The notes below the pieces were generated by a model, which was given only the letters and a program-made list of their open reading frames with translations, was not told where the DNA came from and did not search any database. Shown in pieces: positions 15,206 through 25,255 of a stretch of DNA of 47,259 bases. The stretch is from Gemmatimonadaceae bacterium (GTDB lineage: Bacteria > Gemmatimonadota > Gemmatimonadetes > Gemmatimonadales > Gemmatimonadaceae), in the NCBI GenBank assembly GCA_014379205.1, contig JACMME010000006.1, positions 1 through 47,259 on the forward strand, given 5' to 3'. Each line of letters starts with the position of its first letter. The stretch's first letter is position 1. The position numbers were made by a program, and so were the translations under genes.

Positions 15206-16111
15206 ATGCCCGCCCTTCGCTCCCCCACCTCTTTCCTCGACCCCGCCGTGCTCGCGCGTATCGATTCGCTCGAGCTGCTCGCGAAGACGGTGGTGCAGGG
15301 GTTCCTGACGGGGTTGCACAGGGCGCCGAAGCTGGGGATGTCCATGGATTTCGCCGAGCATCGCGCGTACATGCCCGGCGACGACACGCGCCGAATCGAC
15401 TGGCGTCTGTATGGGCGGACCGACCGCTTCTACATCAAGGAGTTCGAGGCGGACACCAATGCCAATGTGTATCTGTTGCTGGATATCTCGCGGTCGATGG
15501 CGTTCAGCAGCGCGGGGATCAGCAAGCTGGATTACGGACGTTATCTCGCCGCCTCTCTCGCCTACTTCTGCAACCGGCAACGCGACCGCGTCGGGTTAGT
15601 TACGTTCGCAAACACAATAGTGAATGTGGTCCCGCCGGCGCTCAAGCACCTCGATGTGGTGCTGCATACGATCGACCGGATCGAGCCGGGCGGGCAGGGC
15701 GCGTTGCGTGATCCCTTGCGCGCGATCAGCGAGCAGGTGCGCAGGCGCAGCATCGTGGTGCTCATCTCGGATTTGTACGAGGAGCCTGTCGCGGTTCTCC
15801 AAGCCGCGACCATGCTCAGAGGAAGCGGCAATGACCTTATAGTTTTCCATATTCTCGATCCAGCCGAGCGTGAGTTTCCGTTCGACGGAGCAGGCACATT
15901 CGAGGACCTCGAGAGCGGCGAGCGAATTCCCATCGTTCCCGAGCAATTGCGCGATGAATACCGCCGGCTCGTCGCAGAACACATCACTTCGCTCTCATCC
16001 ATGCTGGGGGCGGGCGCCGCCGACTATGCGCTTTTCGATACGTCGACCCCGCTCGATTATGCGCTGTTTCGCTTTCTCTCCAACCGCCTTCGGGCGAGCC
16101 GGGTGCGCTGA
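15206..16111 (+). CDS. DUF58 protein (vWA-like)
   Basis: 301 residues, no signal peptide. The DUF58 signature DFAEHRAYMPGDDTRRIDWR is at about 49-69, followed by a vWA-like strand and metal motif LLLDISRSMAF (Asp-x-Ser-x-Ser) at about 92-102, and VVLISDLYEEP later. DUF58 proteins accompany MoxR ATPases nearly everywhere and are thought to be their cytoplasmic partners. The stop overlaps the start of the next gene by 1 nt (TGATG), indicating translational coupling with BatA/vWA. Confidence 0.93.
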   Translation: MPALRSPTSFLDPAVLARIDSLELLAKTVVQGFLTGLHRAPKLGMSMDFAEHRAYMPGDDTRRIDWRLYGRTDRFYIKEFEADTNANVYLLLDISRSMAFSSAGISKLDYGRYLAASLAYFCNRQRDRVGLVTFANTIVNVVPPALKHLDVVLHTIDRIEPGGQGALRDPLRAISEQVRRRSIVVLISDLYEEPVAVLQAATMLRGSGNDLIVFHILDPAEREFPFDGAGTFEDLESGERIPIVPEQLRDEYRRLVAEHITSLSSMLGAGAADYALFDTSTPLDYALFRFLSNRLRASRVR

Positions 16112-18270
16112 TGCCGCTCGCCTTTCTCGCGCCGGTATTTCTCGCCGGGCTCGCTCTGCTCGCGGTACCTCTGATCATCCACCTTACGCACCGGCAGAGA
16201 AAGGAAGTCACAGCGTTCCCGTCGCTCATGTTTCTGCGCCAGATACCGTATCGGACGGTGCGGCGACAGCGCATCCGGCACTGGGTACTCTTCGCCCTCC
16301 GATGTCTTGCGATCATTCTTCTCGCACTCGCGTTCGCCCGGCCGCTCTTTCAGCGCGGGGGGTTGGCTGGCGCCGCTTCAACCTCGACCGGTGCACGCGA
16401 GATCGTAATCCTGCTGGACCGCTCCTACAGCATGGGCTATGGCGATCGTTGGACGCGCGCAATTGAGGCTGCGCGGCGCGTTCTGGATGGCATGCGGGCG
16501 TCCGACCGCGCGACAATTGTGCTCTTCGCTGGCGCGGCGGAGGCGGTTGGGCGCCCGTCCTCGGACCGGGCTACGCTCAACGCCATGCTTGACGGTGCGC
16601 GGCTCAGCTCCGGCGCGACTCGGTACGCGCCAGCGATTGGACTCGCCAGCACGATACTCGCCGAAAGCCAACTTCCACGTCGCGAGGCTGTGCTCATCAG
16701 TGATTTCCAGCGCTCCGGCTGGACTGGAGATACCGACGCGCGGCTTCCCGCGGGTGCGACCGTAACGCCGGTGGATCTGTCCGATCCCAATCCCTCCGAC
16801 GTCGCGGTTGCGAACGTGGCGCTGCAGCGGTCCAGAAGCGCATCCCGCGAACGCGTGCTGGCGACCGCGCGCCTGACGAACATCGGCGAGCAACCCGAGA
16901 CTCGTACCGTAACTGTCGCTCTCAACGGCCGCGCGCTGGAAGCAAAGCAGGTGAGTATTCCAGCCAGGGGTGCCGCGGCAGTCACTTTTGCGGCGTTCGC
17001 GCTGCCGGAAGGCAGCTCGCGGGTCGTGGTAAGCGCCGACGTCGATGCACTCCCCTCCAACGACACTTCGTTCGTCTCGGTAGCACCCGGTGAGGTGATC
17101 GATGTTCTCATCGTGGACGATCTTGCCGCTTCGGCGAATGCAAGCCTATACCTCCGTCGAGCTCTCGAGCTTGGAGAGAATCCCCCCTTTCGCGTGGCTT
17201 TGGCGAAGGGAAACCGGCTTGGGACGGCGGAGCTTCGCGGACGCCATGTCGTCATACTGAACGATGTCAATCCCGGTGCCGCAGCCGTCCGAGCGCTGCG
17301 GGAATTCGTCCACCGTGGCGGTGGCCTGCTCATGACGCTGGGCGAACGCGCCACGCGAGGTGCCTGGTCTTCGGAAGCGCGAGAGCTTCTCCCCGCTGCG
17401 ATAAACTCCGTTGCCGACCGAATGGAGTCAGGCAGCGCCCGGCTCGCAGGTATCGAGTACTCCCACCCCGTGTTCGAGCCGTTTAGGGCCCCCCGAAGCG
17501 GCGACTGGACGTCCGGAAGATTTTTCCGCTTCGCATCGACGACCGTGGCTGATTCTGCCGTCGTCATTGCCAGCTTCGATGACGGCGCAGTCGCGCTGGC
17601 AGAACGGCCATTGGGAGAAGGCACAGTCGCCCTCTGGACATCCACGTTCGACGGTAGCTGGAATGACTTACCGGTTCAGCCGGTCTTTCTCCCATTCGTG
17701 CATCAGTTGGCCAAGCACCTCGCCGGATATGCGCCGGTAAAGCAGTCATGGAAAGTGGGAGAAGTGGTCAATCTGTCACAGAAAGACGCCAACTCTTCGG
17801 GTGGAGCCGATTCTCTGGCTGGCGCGTCGGCATCCGAGCCATCCCTGACCGCCAAGGGAACTCCAGGAGCGCCCGGCGGAATCACGGTTCCGGAGCTGGT
17901 CGCCCGCGCCCCGTCCGGTGGCACGATTGGTTTTGCGGCCGGAGCGCGTGATCGTTATCTCGCTCTCGCTGAGCGTGGTTTCTACGAGATCCGCAGGATA
18001 GGCTCGGCGGGGCAGCCCGAGCGTGTGATCGCTGTCAATCTCGATCCGGCGGAATCCGATATGACGCGCATCGATCCCGCCGTGCTGGTGCGTGCCATAG
18101 CACCACGCGTCTCGGCGAATGCGAGCGCGACTGACACAGTGTCGCTCACCGCGGAAGCGCGCGAGCGGCGACAGAGCGTTTGGTGGTATCTTCTAGTGGC
18201 GGCGCTGCTCGCCCTCGCGGCGGAAACGGCGCTGTCTAACAGATTGTCGCGGCACGGTGCGGTCGGATGA
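16111..18270 (+). CDS. BatA-type membrane protein with vWA domain
   Basis: 719 residues. The N-terminal BatA/aerotolerance-regulator domain (about 1-85) has two membrane helices and the typical LIIHLTHRQRKEV junction. A vWA domain follows (about 95-240) with an intact MIDAS start, ILLDRSYSM. Then there are CARDB/Ig-like strands, an amidotransferase-fold part (about 328-430, VIDVLIVDD to HRGGGLLMTLG) and a C-terminal helix (WWYLLVAALLALAAET). The layout parallels that of the protein at 6735, suggesting two paralogous scaffold subunits in the same complex. The role as MoxR client is inferred from context. Confidence 0.9.
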   Translation: MPLAFLAPVFLAGLALLAVPLIIHLTHRQRKEVTAFPSLMFLRQIPYRTVRRQRIRHWVLFALRCLAIILLALAFARPLFQRGGLAGAASTSTGAREIVILLDRSYSMGYGDRWTRAIEAARRVLDGMRASDRATIVLFAGAAEAVGRPSSDRATLNAMLDGARLSSGATRYAPAIGLASTILAESQLPRREAVLISDFQRSGWTGDTDARLPAGATVTPVDLSDPNPSDVAVANVALQRSRSASRERVLATARLTNIGEQPETRTVTVALNGRALEAKQVSIPARGAAAVTFAAFALPEGSSRVVVSADVDALPSNDTSFVSVAPGEVIDVLIVDDLAASANASLYLRRALELGENPPFRVALAKGNRLGTAELRGRHVVILNDVNPGAAAVRALREFVHRGGGLLMTLGERATRGAWSSEARELLPAAINSVADRMESGSARLAGIEYSHPVFEPFRAPRSGDWTSGRFFRFASTTVADSAVVIASFDDGAVALAERPLGEGTVALWTSTFDGSWNDLPVQPVFLPFVHQLAKHLAGYAPVKQSWKVGEVVNLSQKDANSSGGADSLAGASASEPSLTAKGTPGAPGGITVPELVARAPSGGTIGFAAGARDRYLALAERGFYEIRRIGSAGQPERVIAVNLDPAESDMTRIDPAVLVRAIAPRVSANASATDTVSLTAEARERRQSVWWYLLVAALLALAAETALSNRLSRHGAVG

Positions 18271-18298
18271 CCCAAGCACTCCGCGGGAGGCTATGACG

Positions 18299-21200
18299 AT
18301 GGCTACGACACTTGGTTTTTCATCCACTCACGATGAGCTGACGCGGCTCATTCGGCGTGTACGCGCCCAGTGGCGTTTTGCGAAGGCGATGCGTGGCGCG
18401 GCGATCGTTGTCGGCGCGGGGTTGATCGTCTTTCTCATCGCTTCCTACGCGATAGAGCTTTTCCGGTTCAACGAATCGGCGGTCATCGTCACACGCGTGC
18501 TTGCATACGCGTCGTTGGCAGTCCTGGCAGCTCGCTATCTGATTTTCCCCATGCTGCCGCGAGTATCCGACGATCGCGTCGCCCTGTTCATCGAGGAGCA
18601 CGATCCCTCACTCGACGCGGCGCTCGTGAGCGCAATCGAGCTGGGTGGGTCGCAGCACATCGTGCGCTCCGATCGCTCGCCAGTTCTTTCCCGGGAGCTC
18701 GAGCGTTCGGTGCTTGCGCGAGTTCGTTCGGCGGAGCTGGGCACCCGAACCGAAAAAGGTGATATCATCCGCTCTGCGGGCGCCTTCGCGCTCGCCGCGG
18801 TCGCCGCGGCAGCGCTATTCGCCTTCGGACCGCGAATGTTGAGCGACGGGATGCGCGCTCTCTTTCCATGGGGAACAGCCGAAGCTGCGCCGGTTTACGC
18901 AATCGCCGTTGCGCCCGGAAACGTGACTGTCGCGCGCGGCGGAGACCAGCAGATCGGTGCGCGGCTGAACGGGTTCGGCGCCGAGCGAGTGGAGATCGTC
19001 ATCAGGCGAGCGGATTCCGCGTCCATGAGTCAGGGTGGCGCAGCTCCGAGCGGCTCGGCCGAGCAGTGGGAACGAATCCCCATGAGTACGGGCGCCGATT
19101 CAAGCGCCTATGTCTTCCGGCTGTTCGACATCGCAAGCCGAACCGAGTATTTCGTCGAAGCAAACGGTGTGCGCTCTCCAATTTTCCGCATAGAGGTTGC
19201 GGACCTTCCGTATGTGCAGCGCATCGACCTCGAGTACCGCTACCCCGCTTATACTGGCCTCGCGCCGCGAATCGTGGAGGATGCCGGCGATATCACCGCG
19301 CTCGAGGGGACGACGGTTATCGTTCGCGCCAGGCCCACCATGCCCGTGCAATCCGGGCGAATCGCTGTGGAGGGCCAGCCTCCCATTGCGCTTACGGCCG
19401 ACTCAACTGGCGCGCTCTCCGCCTCAATTCGCGTTGCTCGCGCTGGCTTCTACCATCTCGAGTTCCAGGCGGCCGATGGCGAGACGCGCCGCGCGTCACT
19501 CGATTATACCATAGATATTCTCGCCGATCTCCCGCCGACTGTGGTGCTCAGGAAGCCCGGTCGCGACACCAAGGTGACTTCTGTCGAAGAGGTGTTCGCC
19601 GAAGCGGAGGCCGAGGATGACTACGGTATCGCAAAGCTCGAGCTGATTTACTCGGCGAACGGCGGAGAACGACGCACCATCAGCCTTTACGGAGGCAAGG
19701 GACGCAAGGCCAAACAGATGTCCGCAGGGCATACTTTTCTTCTGGAGGAGATGTCACTCGAGCCAGGTGACATGATTTCGTACTTCGCCCGTGGGACCGA
19801 CGCGAACAACAAGAGCGCGACGACGGATATCTATTTCCTCCAGGTTCGTCCGTACGGACAGGAATACCGACAGGCGGAACAGGGTGCAGGCGGCGGAGGC
19901 GGCGGGATGGAGGGGAACGAAGCGCTATCCGCGCGTCAGCGAGAGATAATCGCGGCCACATTCAAGACCGTGCGCGACCGCGCGGTGACGTCGCCCGCGG
20001 AATACCAGGAGAATCTCGCCACGATTGCCCTCGGCGAGGGACGATTGCGCGAGCAGGTGGCGACGCTCGCAAGGCGCATGGTCGAACGCGGCGTCGCTGC
20101 CGATTCCTCGCTCAGGAAGATCGCGGAACTGCTTCCCAAGGCAGCCGAGGAGAGGCGCGCGGCCGCGGCGCTCCGGGGCACGCGCAAGCCCGACGACGCC
20201 ATTCCCCCGGAAGAGCGCGCGCTCCGCTTTCTGCAGCAGGCGGAGGCCGCTTTCCGCGAGGTGCAGGTGAGCATGGGTGGTGAGTCCGGTGGTGGCGGAG
20301 GAGGAGAACAGCAGAACGCGGAGGAGCTGGCAGATCTGTTCGAGCTCGAGGTGGACAAGCTGCGCAACCAGTACGAAACCGTTCAGCGAGGTGAGCAGCA
20401 GGCCGCGGACGAGCAGGTGGACGAAGTGCTCGAGCGTCTCAAGCGCCTGGCCGCGCGCCAGCAGCAGGAGAACGAGCGCATGCGTGAACGTGCGAACAGT
20501 CTCCGTGGGCAGTCCGGCAGCGGTGGTGGAGCGGGGCAGCGCCAACTCGCGCAGGAGGCTGAAGAAGCCGCTCGCCAGCTTGAACGCCTGGCTCGCGAGC
20601 GAGCGTCGCCGGCGATGGCGGAAACTGCCAAGCGCCTCCGCGACGCGGCCGAGTCAATGCGGCGCGCCGCGGGGGAGGCAGGCCAGGGTGCGCAGGCCGG
20701 CGGCTCGTCCGCGCTCGACAAGTTGCAGGAAGCGAGGCGGTTGCTCGATAGGGAGCGGACCGGGCGGCTCGAGCGCGACATTCAGAATGCGCGCCGGAGC
20801 GCGGAGGAATTGTCGCAACGTCAGCGCGACATAGCGCGCGACGTTGAATCTCTGAAGGGTGGGCGCGGGGGTGAGGGTGAGGAGCGACTCTTCGAGCGCA
20901 AGGATTCGCTGGCGTCGGGCGTCAAGCAATTGGAGACCCAGCTCGAGCGCATGTCACGCGACGCACGCCGCGAGCAGAAAGCGGCCTCGCGCAAGCTTGA
21001 AGAAGCTGCGGGCGCGATTCGCGACCGACAGCTGGCCGATCGGATTCGGTACTCCAAAGGGGTGGTTCAGGGTGGTTCGCCCGAGTACGCGCGCTCGTTC
21101 GAGGAGCAGATTGGTGCCGCGCTGGAGGGTGTGAAGGACAAGATCGCAGAGGCGGCTGAAGCTGTAGGTGCGCCGGAAGGACGCAATGCGGAGCAGGCTC

Positions 21201-21904
21201 TGGATCGCGCGCGAGGGTTGGTGCGCGGACTGGAGTCGTTGGAGGAGCGAATGAAGGAGGCTCGGGAATCGGGAATCGGGAATCGGGAATCGGAACAAGC
21301 GCAGGCTGAAGGCGAGAGGGGGGATGGAAAGCAACAGGGGCAGGGCGAAGGGGAGGGGAAGGGCCAACAGGCTGAGGGTAAAGGGCAAGGTCAGGGCAAA
21401 GGTCAATCTCAAAGCCAAGGCCAAGGCCAGAGTCAGGGACAAGGTCAGGGACAAGGACAAGGCGAAGGCCAGAGAGAGGGTCAGCAGCCGGGGGGCGGGC
21501 GAGGAGTTACACCCGGTGGTGGGGGGATGAACAGCGGCCCTGGGCGGTTGAGCCCGGAGCAGGTTCGCCAGTTTTCACGCGAGTTTCGTGAACGGCGACT
21601 CGATGCGGAGGCGCTGAAGCGCGAGCTTCGACAGGAAGGTCGCGACACTCGTGACCTCGACGCGGTGATCGCGAAGATGCGTGAGCTGGAGAACCAGCGA
21701 GTGTATGGCGACCAGGAGGAGATCGCGCAGCTTCAGGCTGCTGTGATCCAGGGACTCAAGGCATACGAGTTCGCGCTTCGGCGGCAAATGGAGGGGATGG
21801 GGAATCCCCGCTTGAACCTCAGCGGATCAGCCGAGGTGCCACCCGATTTCCGGAAACTGGTGGAGGAATATTACAAGTCGTTGGCGAACCAGCGGCCCAA
21901 GTAG
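18299..21904 (+). CDS. DUF4175-like giant membrane protein with Gln/Gly-rich tail
   Basis: 1201 residues from ATG 18299, chosen because GGGAGG lies 8 nt upstream; GTG 18257 overlapping the previous gene is an alternative. Membrane helices are at about 28-50, 58-80 and 155-175. A large extracytoplasmic part with Ig-like strands (about 190-530) is followed by long charged coiled coil (about 540-990, rich in Arg, Glu, Ala and Gln). Then comes a Gln/Gly/Lys/Glu tract (about 1005-1065) and a conserved-looking C-terminal helical domain. The four GGGAATC heptamers at 21264-21291 encode RESGIGNRES just before that tract. DUF4175-type proteins end many MoxR/vWA clusters. Biochemical role unknown; a cell-envelope scaffold is plausible. 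Confidence 0.85.
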   Translation: MATTLGFSSTHDELTRLIRRVRAQWRFAKAMRGAAIVVGAGLIVFLIASYAIELFRFNESAVIVTRVLAYASLAVLAARYLIFPMLPRVSDDRVALFIEEHDPSLDAALVSAIELGGSQHIVRSDRSPVLSRELERSVLARVRSAELGTRTEKGDIIRSAGAFALAAVAAAALFAFGPRMLSDGMRALFPWGTAEAAPVYAIAVAPGNVTVARGGDQQIGARLNGFGAERVEIVIRRADSASMSQGGAAPSGSAEQWERIPMSTGADSSAYVFRLFDIASRTEYFVEANGVRSPIFRIEVADLPYVQRIDLEYRYPAYTGLAPRIVEDAGDITALEGTTVIVRARPTMPVQSGRIAVEGQPPIALTADSTGALSASIRVARAGFYHLEFQAADGETRRASLDYTIDILADLPPTVVLRKPGRDTKVTSVEEVFAEAEAEDDYGIAKLELIYSANGGERRTISLYGGKGRKAKQMSAGHTFLLEEMSLEPGDMISYFARGTDANNKSATTDIYFLQVRPYGQEYRQAEQGAGGGGGGMEGNEALSARQREIIAATFKTVRDRAVTSPAEYQENLATIALGEGRLREQVATLARRMVERGVAADSSLRKIAELLPKAAEERRAAAALRGTRKPDDAIPPEERALRFLQQAEAAFREVQVSMGGESGGGGGGEQQNAEELADLFELEVDKLRNQYETVQRGEQQAADEQVDEVLERLKRLAARQQQENERMRERANSLRGQSGSGGGAGQRQLAQEAEEAARQLERLARERASPAMAETAKRLRDAAESMRRAAGEAGQGAQAGGSSALDKLQEARRLLDRERTGRLERDIQNARRSAEELSQRQRDIARDVESLKGGRGGEGEERLFERKDSLASGVKQLETQLERMSRDARREQKAASRKLEEAAGAIRDRQLADRIRYSKGVVQGGSPEYARSFEEQIGAALEGVKDKIAEAAEAVGAPEGRNAEQALDRARGLVRGLESLEERMKEARESGIGNRESEQAQAEGERGDGKQQGQGEGEGKGQQAEGKGQGQGKGQSQSQGQGQSQGQGQGQGQGEGQREGQQPGGGRGVTPGGGGMNSGPGRLSPEQVRQFSREFRERRLDAEALKRELRQEGRDTRDLDAVIAKMRELENQRVYGDQEEIAQLQAAVIQGLKAYEFALRRQMEGMGNPRLNLSGSAEVPPDFRKLVEEYYKSLANQRPK
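21264..21291. repeat. Four perfect GGGAATC heptamers in coding sequence
   Basis: Period-7 tandem repeat inside the DUF4175-like gene. Three copies make 21 bp, so the repeat is frame-neutral only in multiples of three; loss or gain of one unit would shift the frame. Confidence 0.9.
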
Positions 21905-22123
21905 GTTGGTCTTGCTGTCCGAGTGAGGCGACGCAGCACATGTGTGCGCAAAGCTCTTCTCGGCCGACCCTACGGTAATTTCTCTCTTTCACAAGCACTC
22001 GACATCCAAACCGGCATCTCAACGAATTGGCGCGGTCAAACAGCTTCCTGAAGTGAATTGGCTGCACTGCGTGGTTGCTGTGAATGCCTCGATCTTTCAC
22101 GCTCAGAACAGCGGCAATGAGCT

Positions 22124-25100
22124 CTACCGTCCCGCACCTTCTCCGCTCAGTCGCGCCAATCTCCGCTTGACGTCAGCGACCTGAACCTGGAGCTCCGGAT
22201 CCGCATCCTTCCAAAGTTCGACGAAGCGCCCGTAGTAGTGCGCCGCACGCTCACGGTTGCCTCGTTCCTCGTACAGCTCACCCAGGCGGCGTAGCGTCGC
22301 CGCGAGGTGCAGGGCGTCCGATACTTCCATGGTACCCGAAATCGGAATGATTGCGCGGTCCAGATTCGGCACTGACAGATACCGTTCGTATGCGATGATT
22401 GCCGAGTCCATGTTCCCGCCCAGCTCGTAGGCGCGCCCTCGAAGCGGGAGCAAACACAATTCGCAGGGACCCGTTGCGGCGCGTTCGACCTCAGACAACG
22501 CATCCGCGCTACGACGTTCCGCTATTGCAATGGCGGCGCGCGGGAGAAACACCCGGAAGGGATATATCCGGTCTCGCGGCTCGTCAGGTGTGGCCGCGTC
22601 GCGTTCAGCAAGCAGTGATCGAGCCCGGTCGGGGCGCCCCGCAACTGCGAAGAAGTAGGCAAGCTGAGGATATGGCCGGTTCAAGGGTTCTATTTGCGCG
22701 AGCGGATAGCGCAACAGCGCACCTTCGACCCTCGCAATCGCAGGCTCGAGCTTGCCGCGTAGAACTCCCGTTATCAGGACCTCGTTAGCGGTTCCGACGA
22801 GATAGTCTCTCGTGTTCTTCCGTGCCTCGTTCGCTGAAGCAGCATCCGCGTAATGCTGTTCGGCATCACGAAGCCGTCCCCGGATTGCGCTCAGGCGCGC
22901 AAGTGCGGTACTCATGACGGACCGTTGCGCCAGGTTATCACTTCTTCCGCGCCGAAGCTTCAAAATTCCCGCTTCGGCGCCGGCATAGTCGCCGAGTGCC
23001 GCGGCCAAGGCGGCCACCTGGAACTCGATCGTGGGGTTGCCGGGGAATCGGGCGGCCGCCTGACCAAGGGTTGCACGAGCGTCATCCGGGCGCCCGAGAA
23101 GCGCCTGCACACTGGCGACATTGGTGAAAACCGACAAGCCTGAGGAGTCGCGCCCTCGCGCCCGCTGGTAATACACGAGCGCCGAGTCGTACTGGCGAAG
23201 GTCGTAGAACACGACGCCCAGGTTATTGAGCGCGATGAATTCCCCTGGATAGGACTCGAGAAGCGCTCGGTAGGCTGCCATGGCGCGCTCGTTATCAGAC
23301 TGCACGATGGAATGATACGATCCTATAGCCAGGAATCGTTCGCGGTCTGTGAGCCGGTCGCGGTATTCGTATGTCTTTGTTATTGCCCGCGTCGCCAAAG
23401 CCCTTTCCTGATTGCTGTTCGCGAGATAGGTCCCCAGCCTGCGGTACGCCATGGCAAACAGCGTGTCACGGGAGATTGCCTCCTGAAGGAAATCCACGGC
23501 TTTCGGGATATTGCCCTCGTTGTACGCGCGAACTCCCTGCGCATAGCTGCGCAGGGCGGGGAGCGAGCCGGTAGTCACCTGCTCCAGCGGAGGCTCGGCA
23601 CGGATGGATCGCAGGGATTCCCCGATCCGCTCGCGAACGCGCCGGGATAGTTTGTCCAGCGCGCCCACAATTTCAGTTTGATCGCGAGCCGTCTCACGCG
23701 CGCTGGCGAGGACATCGCCGGTTGTCGCCGAAATCAGACGAACCGAGAGCAGGTAATTCGCGCCAGCCGACCCGATCTCTCCAGCGACGATCGCCTTGAT
23801 CCCGTCTCGCGTGGCAAGCTCGCGCGCCAGCGTGAGGTCCAGGGTCGTGTCCTGAGCTCTGCGCATTCGCACCAAGGCCTGCCGCACGGCACTCGTCTGC
23901 ACCACCGTGACAACAGGAGACTGCTCGAAGTCGATTCGAAAGGCCTCTGTCGCCACGCGGCCCAGAAGCGAGTCCGGGGTGCGATTCTCGAAGTCGGCGA
24001 TGAGGATGCGCTCTCGATCTTCCAGCGTGCCGGCAGCGAGGAGCGAGCCCACGGGGCCGATACCCATCGCTCGCATCGCCATGTAACCGGCCGCGGCGAG
24101 CCCGAGGAACGCGAACGCAAATACGCCCCCAAGCACGGCTTTCCGCCAGGTCAGCCAGCGCGGTAAACCCATGCGGACTTTCGTCTTCCTGCCCACGGGG
24201 TGCTGGACGAGCGATGTGGCGAGAACTATCGGGAGTCCCGCAAGCATAAGCACAACCGCCGCCGGAAAAAACCAATCCGGAAGACCCAGCCGGTCCTGCG
24301 CCACGAAAGCGGCTGCCAGCACAGCCACTGCCGTCGCGCCGAAAAGCACCAACGCGCGAGCCGGGTGAACTCGAGGAGAAGCACTGCCAAGGCTTGAGGA
24401 AGACGTTGTGTTGTACGCAGGCATCGCTTCCAGCTCCCGGACTATCTCGTCCGCCGATTGCGGCCGGTCGGCTGGGTGCTTCTCAAGGCACCGCATCACC
24501 AGCGCTGTCAGCGCGGGCGGCACGTTTGGCCGCGTAGCCGTGACTGGCCTTGGTGCCTGACTCAGGTGCGCCATCAGCACCGCCTGAACCGACGGCCCGG
24601 TGAAGGGAGTCTGTCCGGTGAGCATTTCGTACGCGAGCGCGCCGAGCGCGTATATGTCCGCACGGTGGTCCACCTGCTCGTCGCCGGCCGCCTGCTCGGG
24701 AGCCATGTACGCCGGCGTGCCGAGGGCCATGCCAGTGGAAGTGAGCTTGTCGGATCTGCCAGCGGCACGGAGCGCCTTGGCCACACCGAAGTCAGCGACG
24801 ACCGCGAGGCGCGCAGTCAGCAGAACATTGGCGGGCTTGATATCCCGGTGCACGATTCCGCGGGAATGGGCGTAAGCGAGCGCGTCCACGATTCCGCGGA
24901 GGATTCGCACACACTCGTCGATGGGGAGCGCACCGTCTCGCGCCAGCTTCTGTTGCAGAGACTCGCCCTCGACGAGCGGCATCGTGTAATAGAGGAAGCC
25001 ATCCGCGTGGCCGGCCGTCAGCAGTGGGACGATGTGCGGGTGCTGCAGCTGCGCCGCAAGCTGGATCTCGCGCCTGAAGCGCTCGTCGCTCAACTCTGCA

Positions 25101-25255
25101 GCCAGCTCGGGCGGCAAGACTTTGACTACGACAGGTCTGTCGAGCGTCGTGTCCAGCGCGACAAAAACGCGGCTCATACCACCGCCGCCAAGCTCCCGCT
25201 CTACGCGGTAGTTGGATCCGAGGCTATCCTGCAGTCGCGTGACCAGATCGCTCAA
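22124..25255 (-). CDS. Ser/Thr protein kinase with membrane, TolB-like and TPR regions
   Basis: 1043 residues; the TTG start at 25255 has GGAG 8 nt upstream. Kinase domain about 16-275: glycine loop ELGGGGMSRV, Lys45 (VVVKV), Glu63, HRDIKPAN (Asp138), DFG (155-157) and the APE segment YMAPEQ are all intact, so it should be active. Three hydrophobic helices follow (about 300-320, 330-350, 375-398). Then a TolB-like segment (about 415-560, ILIADFENRTPDSLLGR) and many TPR units to the C-terminus. The topology puts the kinase in the cytoplasm and, with three helices, the TPR part outside. This is a one-protein sensor type common in Gemmatimonadota and Acidobacteria. No partner gene is adjacent; it converges on the DUF4175-like gene across 219 bp without a clear terminator. 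Confidence 0.93.
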   Translation of the reverse strand: MSDLVTRLQDSLGSNYRVERELGGGGMSRVFVALDTTLDRPVVVKVLPPELAAELSDERFRREIQLAAQLQHPHIVPLLTAGHADGFLYYTMPLVEGESLQQKLARDGALPIDECVRILRGIVDALAYAHSRGIVHRDIKPANVLLTARLAVVADFGVAKALRAAGRSDKLTSTGMALGTPAYMAPEQAAGDEQVDHRADIYALGALAYEMLTGQTPFTGPSVQAVLMAHLSQAPRPVTATRPNVPPALTALVMRCLEKHPADRPQSADEIVRELEAMPAYNTTSSSSLGSASPRVHPARALVLFGATAVAVLAAAFVAQDRLGLPDWFFPAAVVLMLAGLPIVLATSLVQHPVGRKTKVRMGLPRWLTWRKAVLGGVFAFAFLGLAAAGYMAMRAMGIGPVGSLLAAGTLEDRERILIADFENRTPDSLLGRVATEAFRIDFEQSPVVTVVQTSAVRQALVRMRRAQDTTLDLTLARELATRDGIKAIVAGEIGSAGANYLLSVRLISATTGDVLASARETARDQTEIVGALDKLSRRVRERIGESLRSIRAEPPLEQVTTGSLPALRSYAQGVRAYNEGNIPKAVDFLQEAISRDTLFAMAYRRLGTYLANSNQERALATRAITKTYEYRDRLTDRERFLAIGSYHSIVQSDNERAMAAYRALLESYPGEFIALNNLGVVFYDLRQYDSALVYYQRARGRDSSGLSVFTNVASVQALLGRPDDARATLGQAAARFPGNPTIEFQVAALAAALGDYAGAEAGILKLRRGRSDNLAQRSVMSTALARLSAIRGRLRDAEQHYADAASANEARKNTRDYLVGTANEVLITGVLRGKLEPAIARVEGALLRYPLAQIEPLNRPYPQLAYFFAVAGRPDRARSLLAERDAATPDEPRDRIYPFRVFLPRAAIAIAERRSADALSEVERAATGPCELCLLPLRGRAYELGGNMDSAIIAYERYLSVPNLDRAIIPISGTMEVSDALHLAATLRRLGELYEERGNRERAAHYYGRFVELWKDADPELQVQVADVKRRLARLSGEGAGR

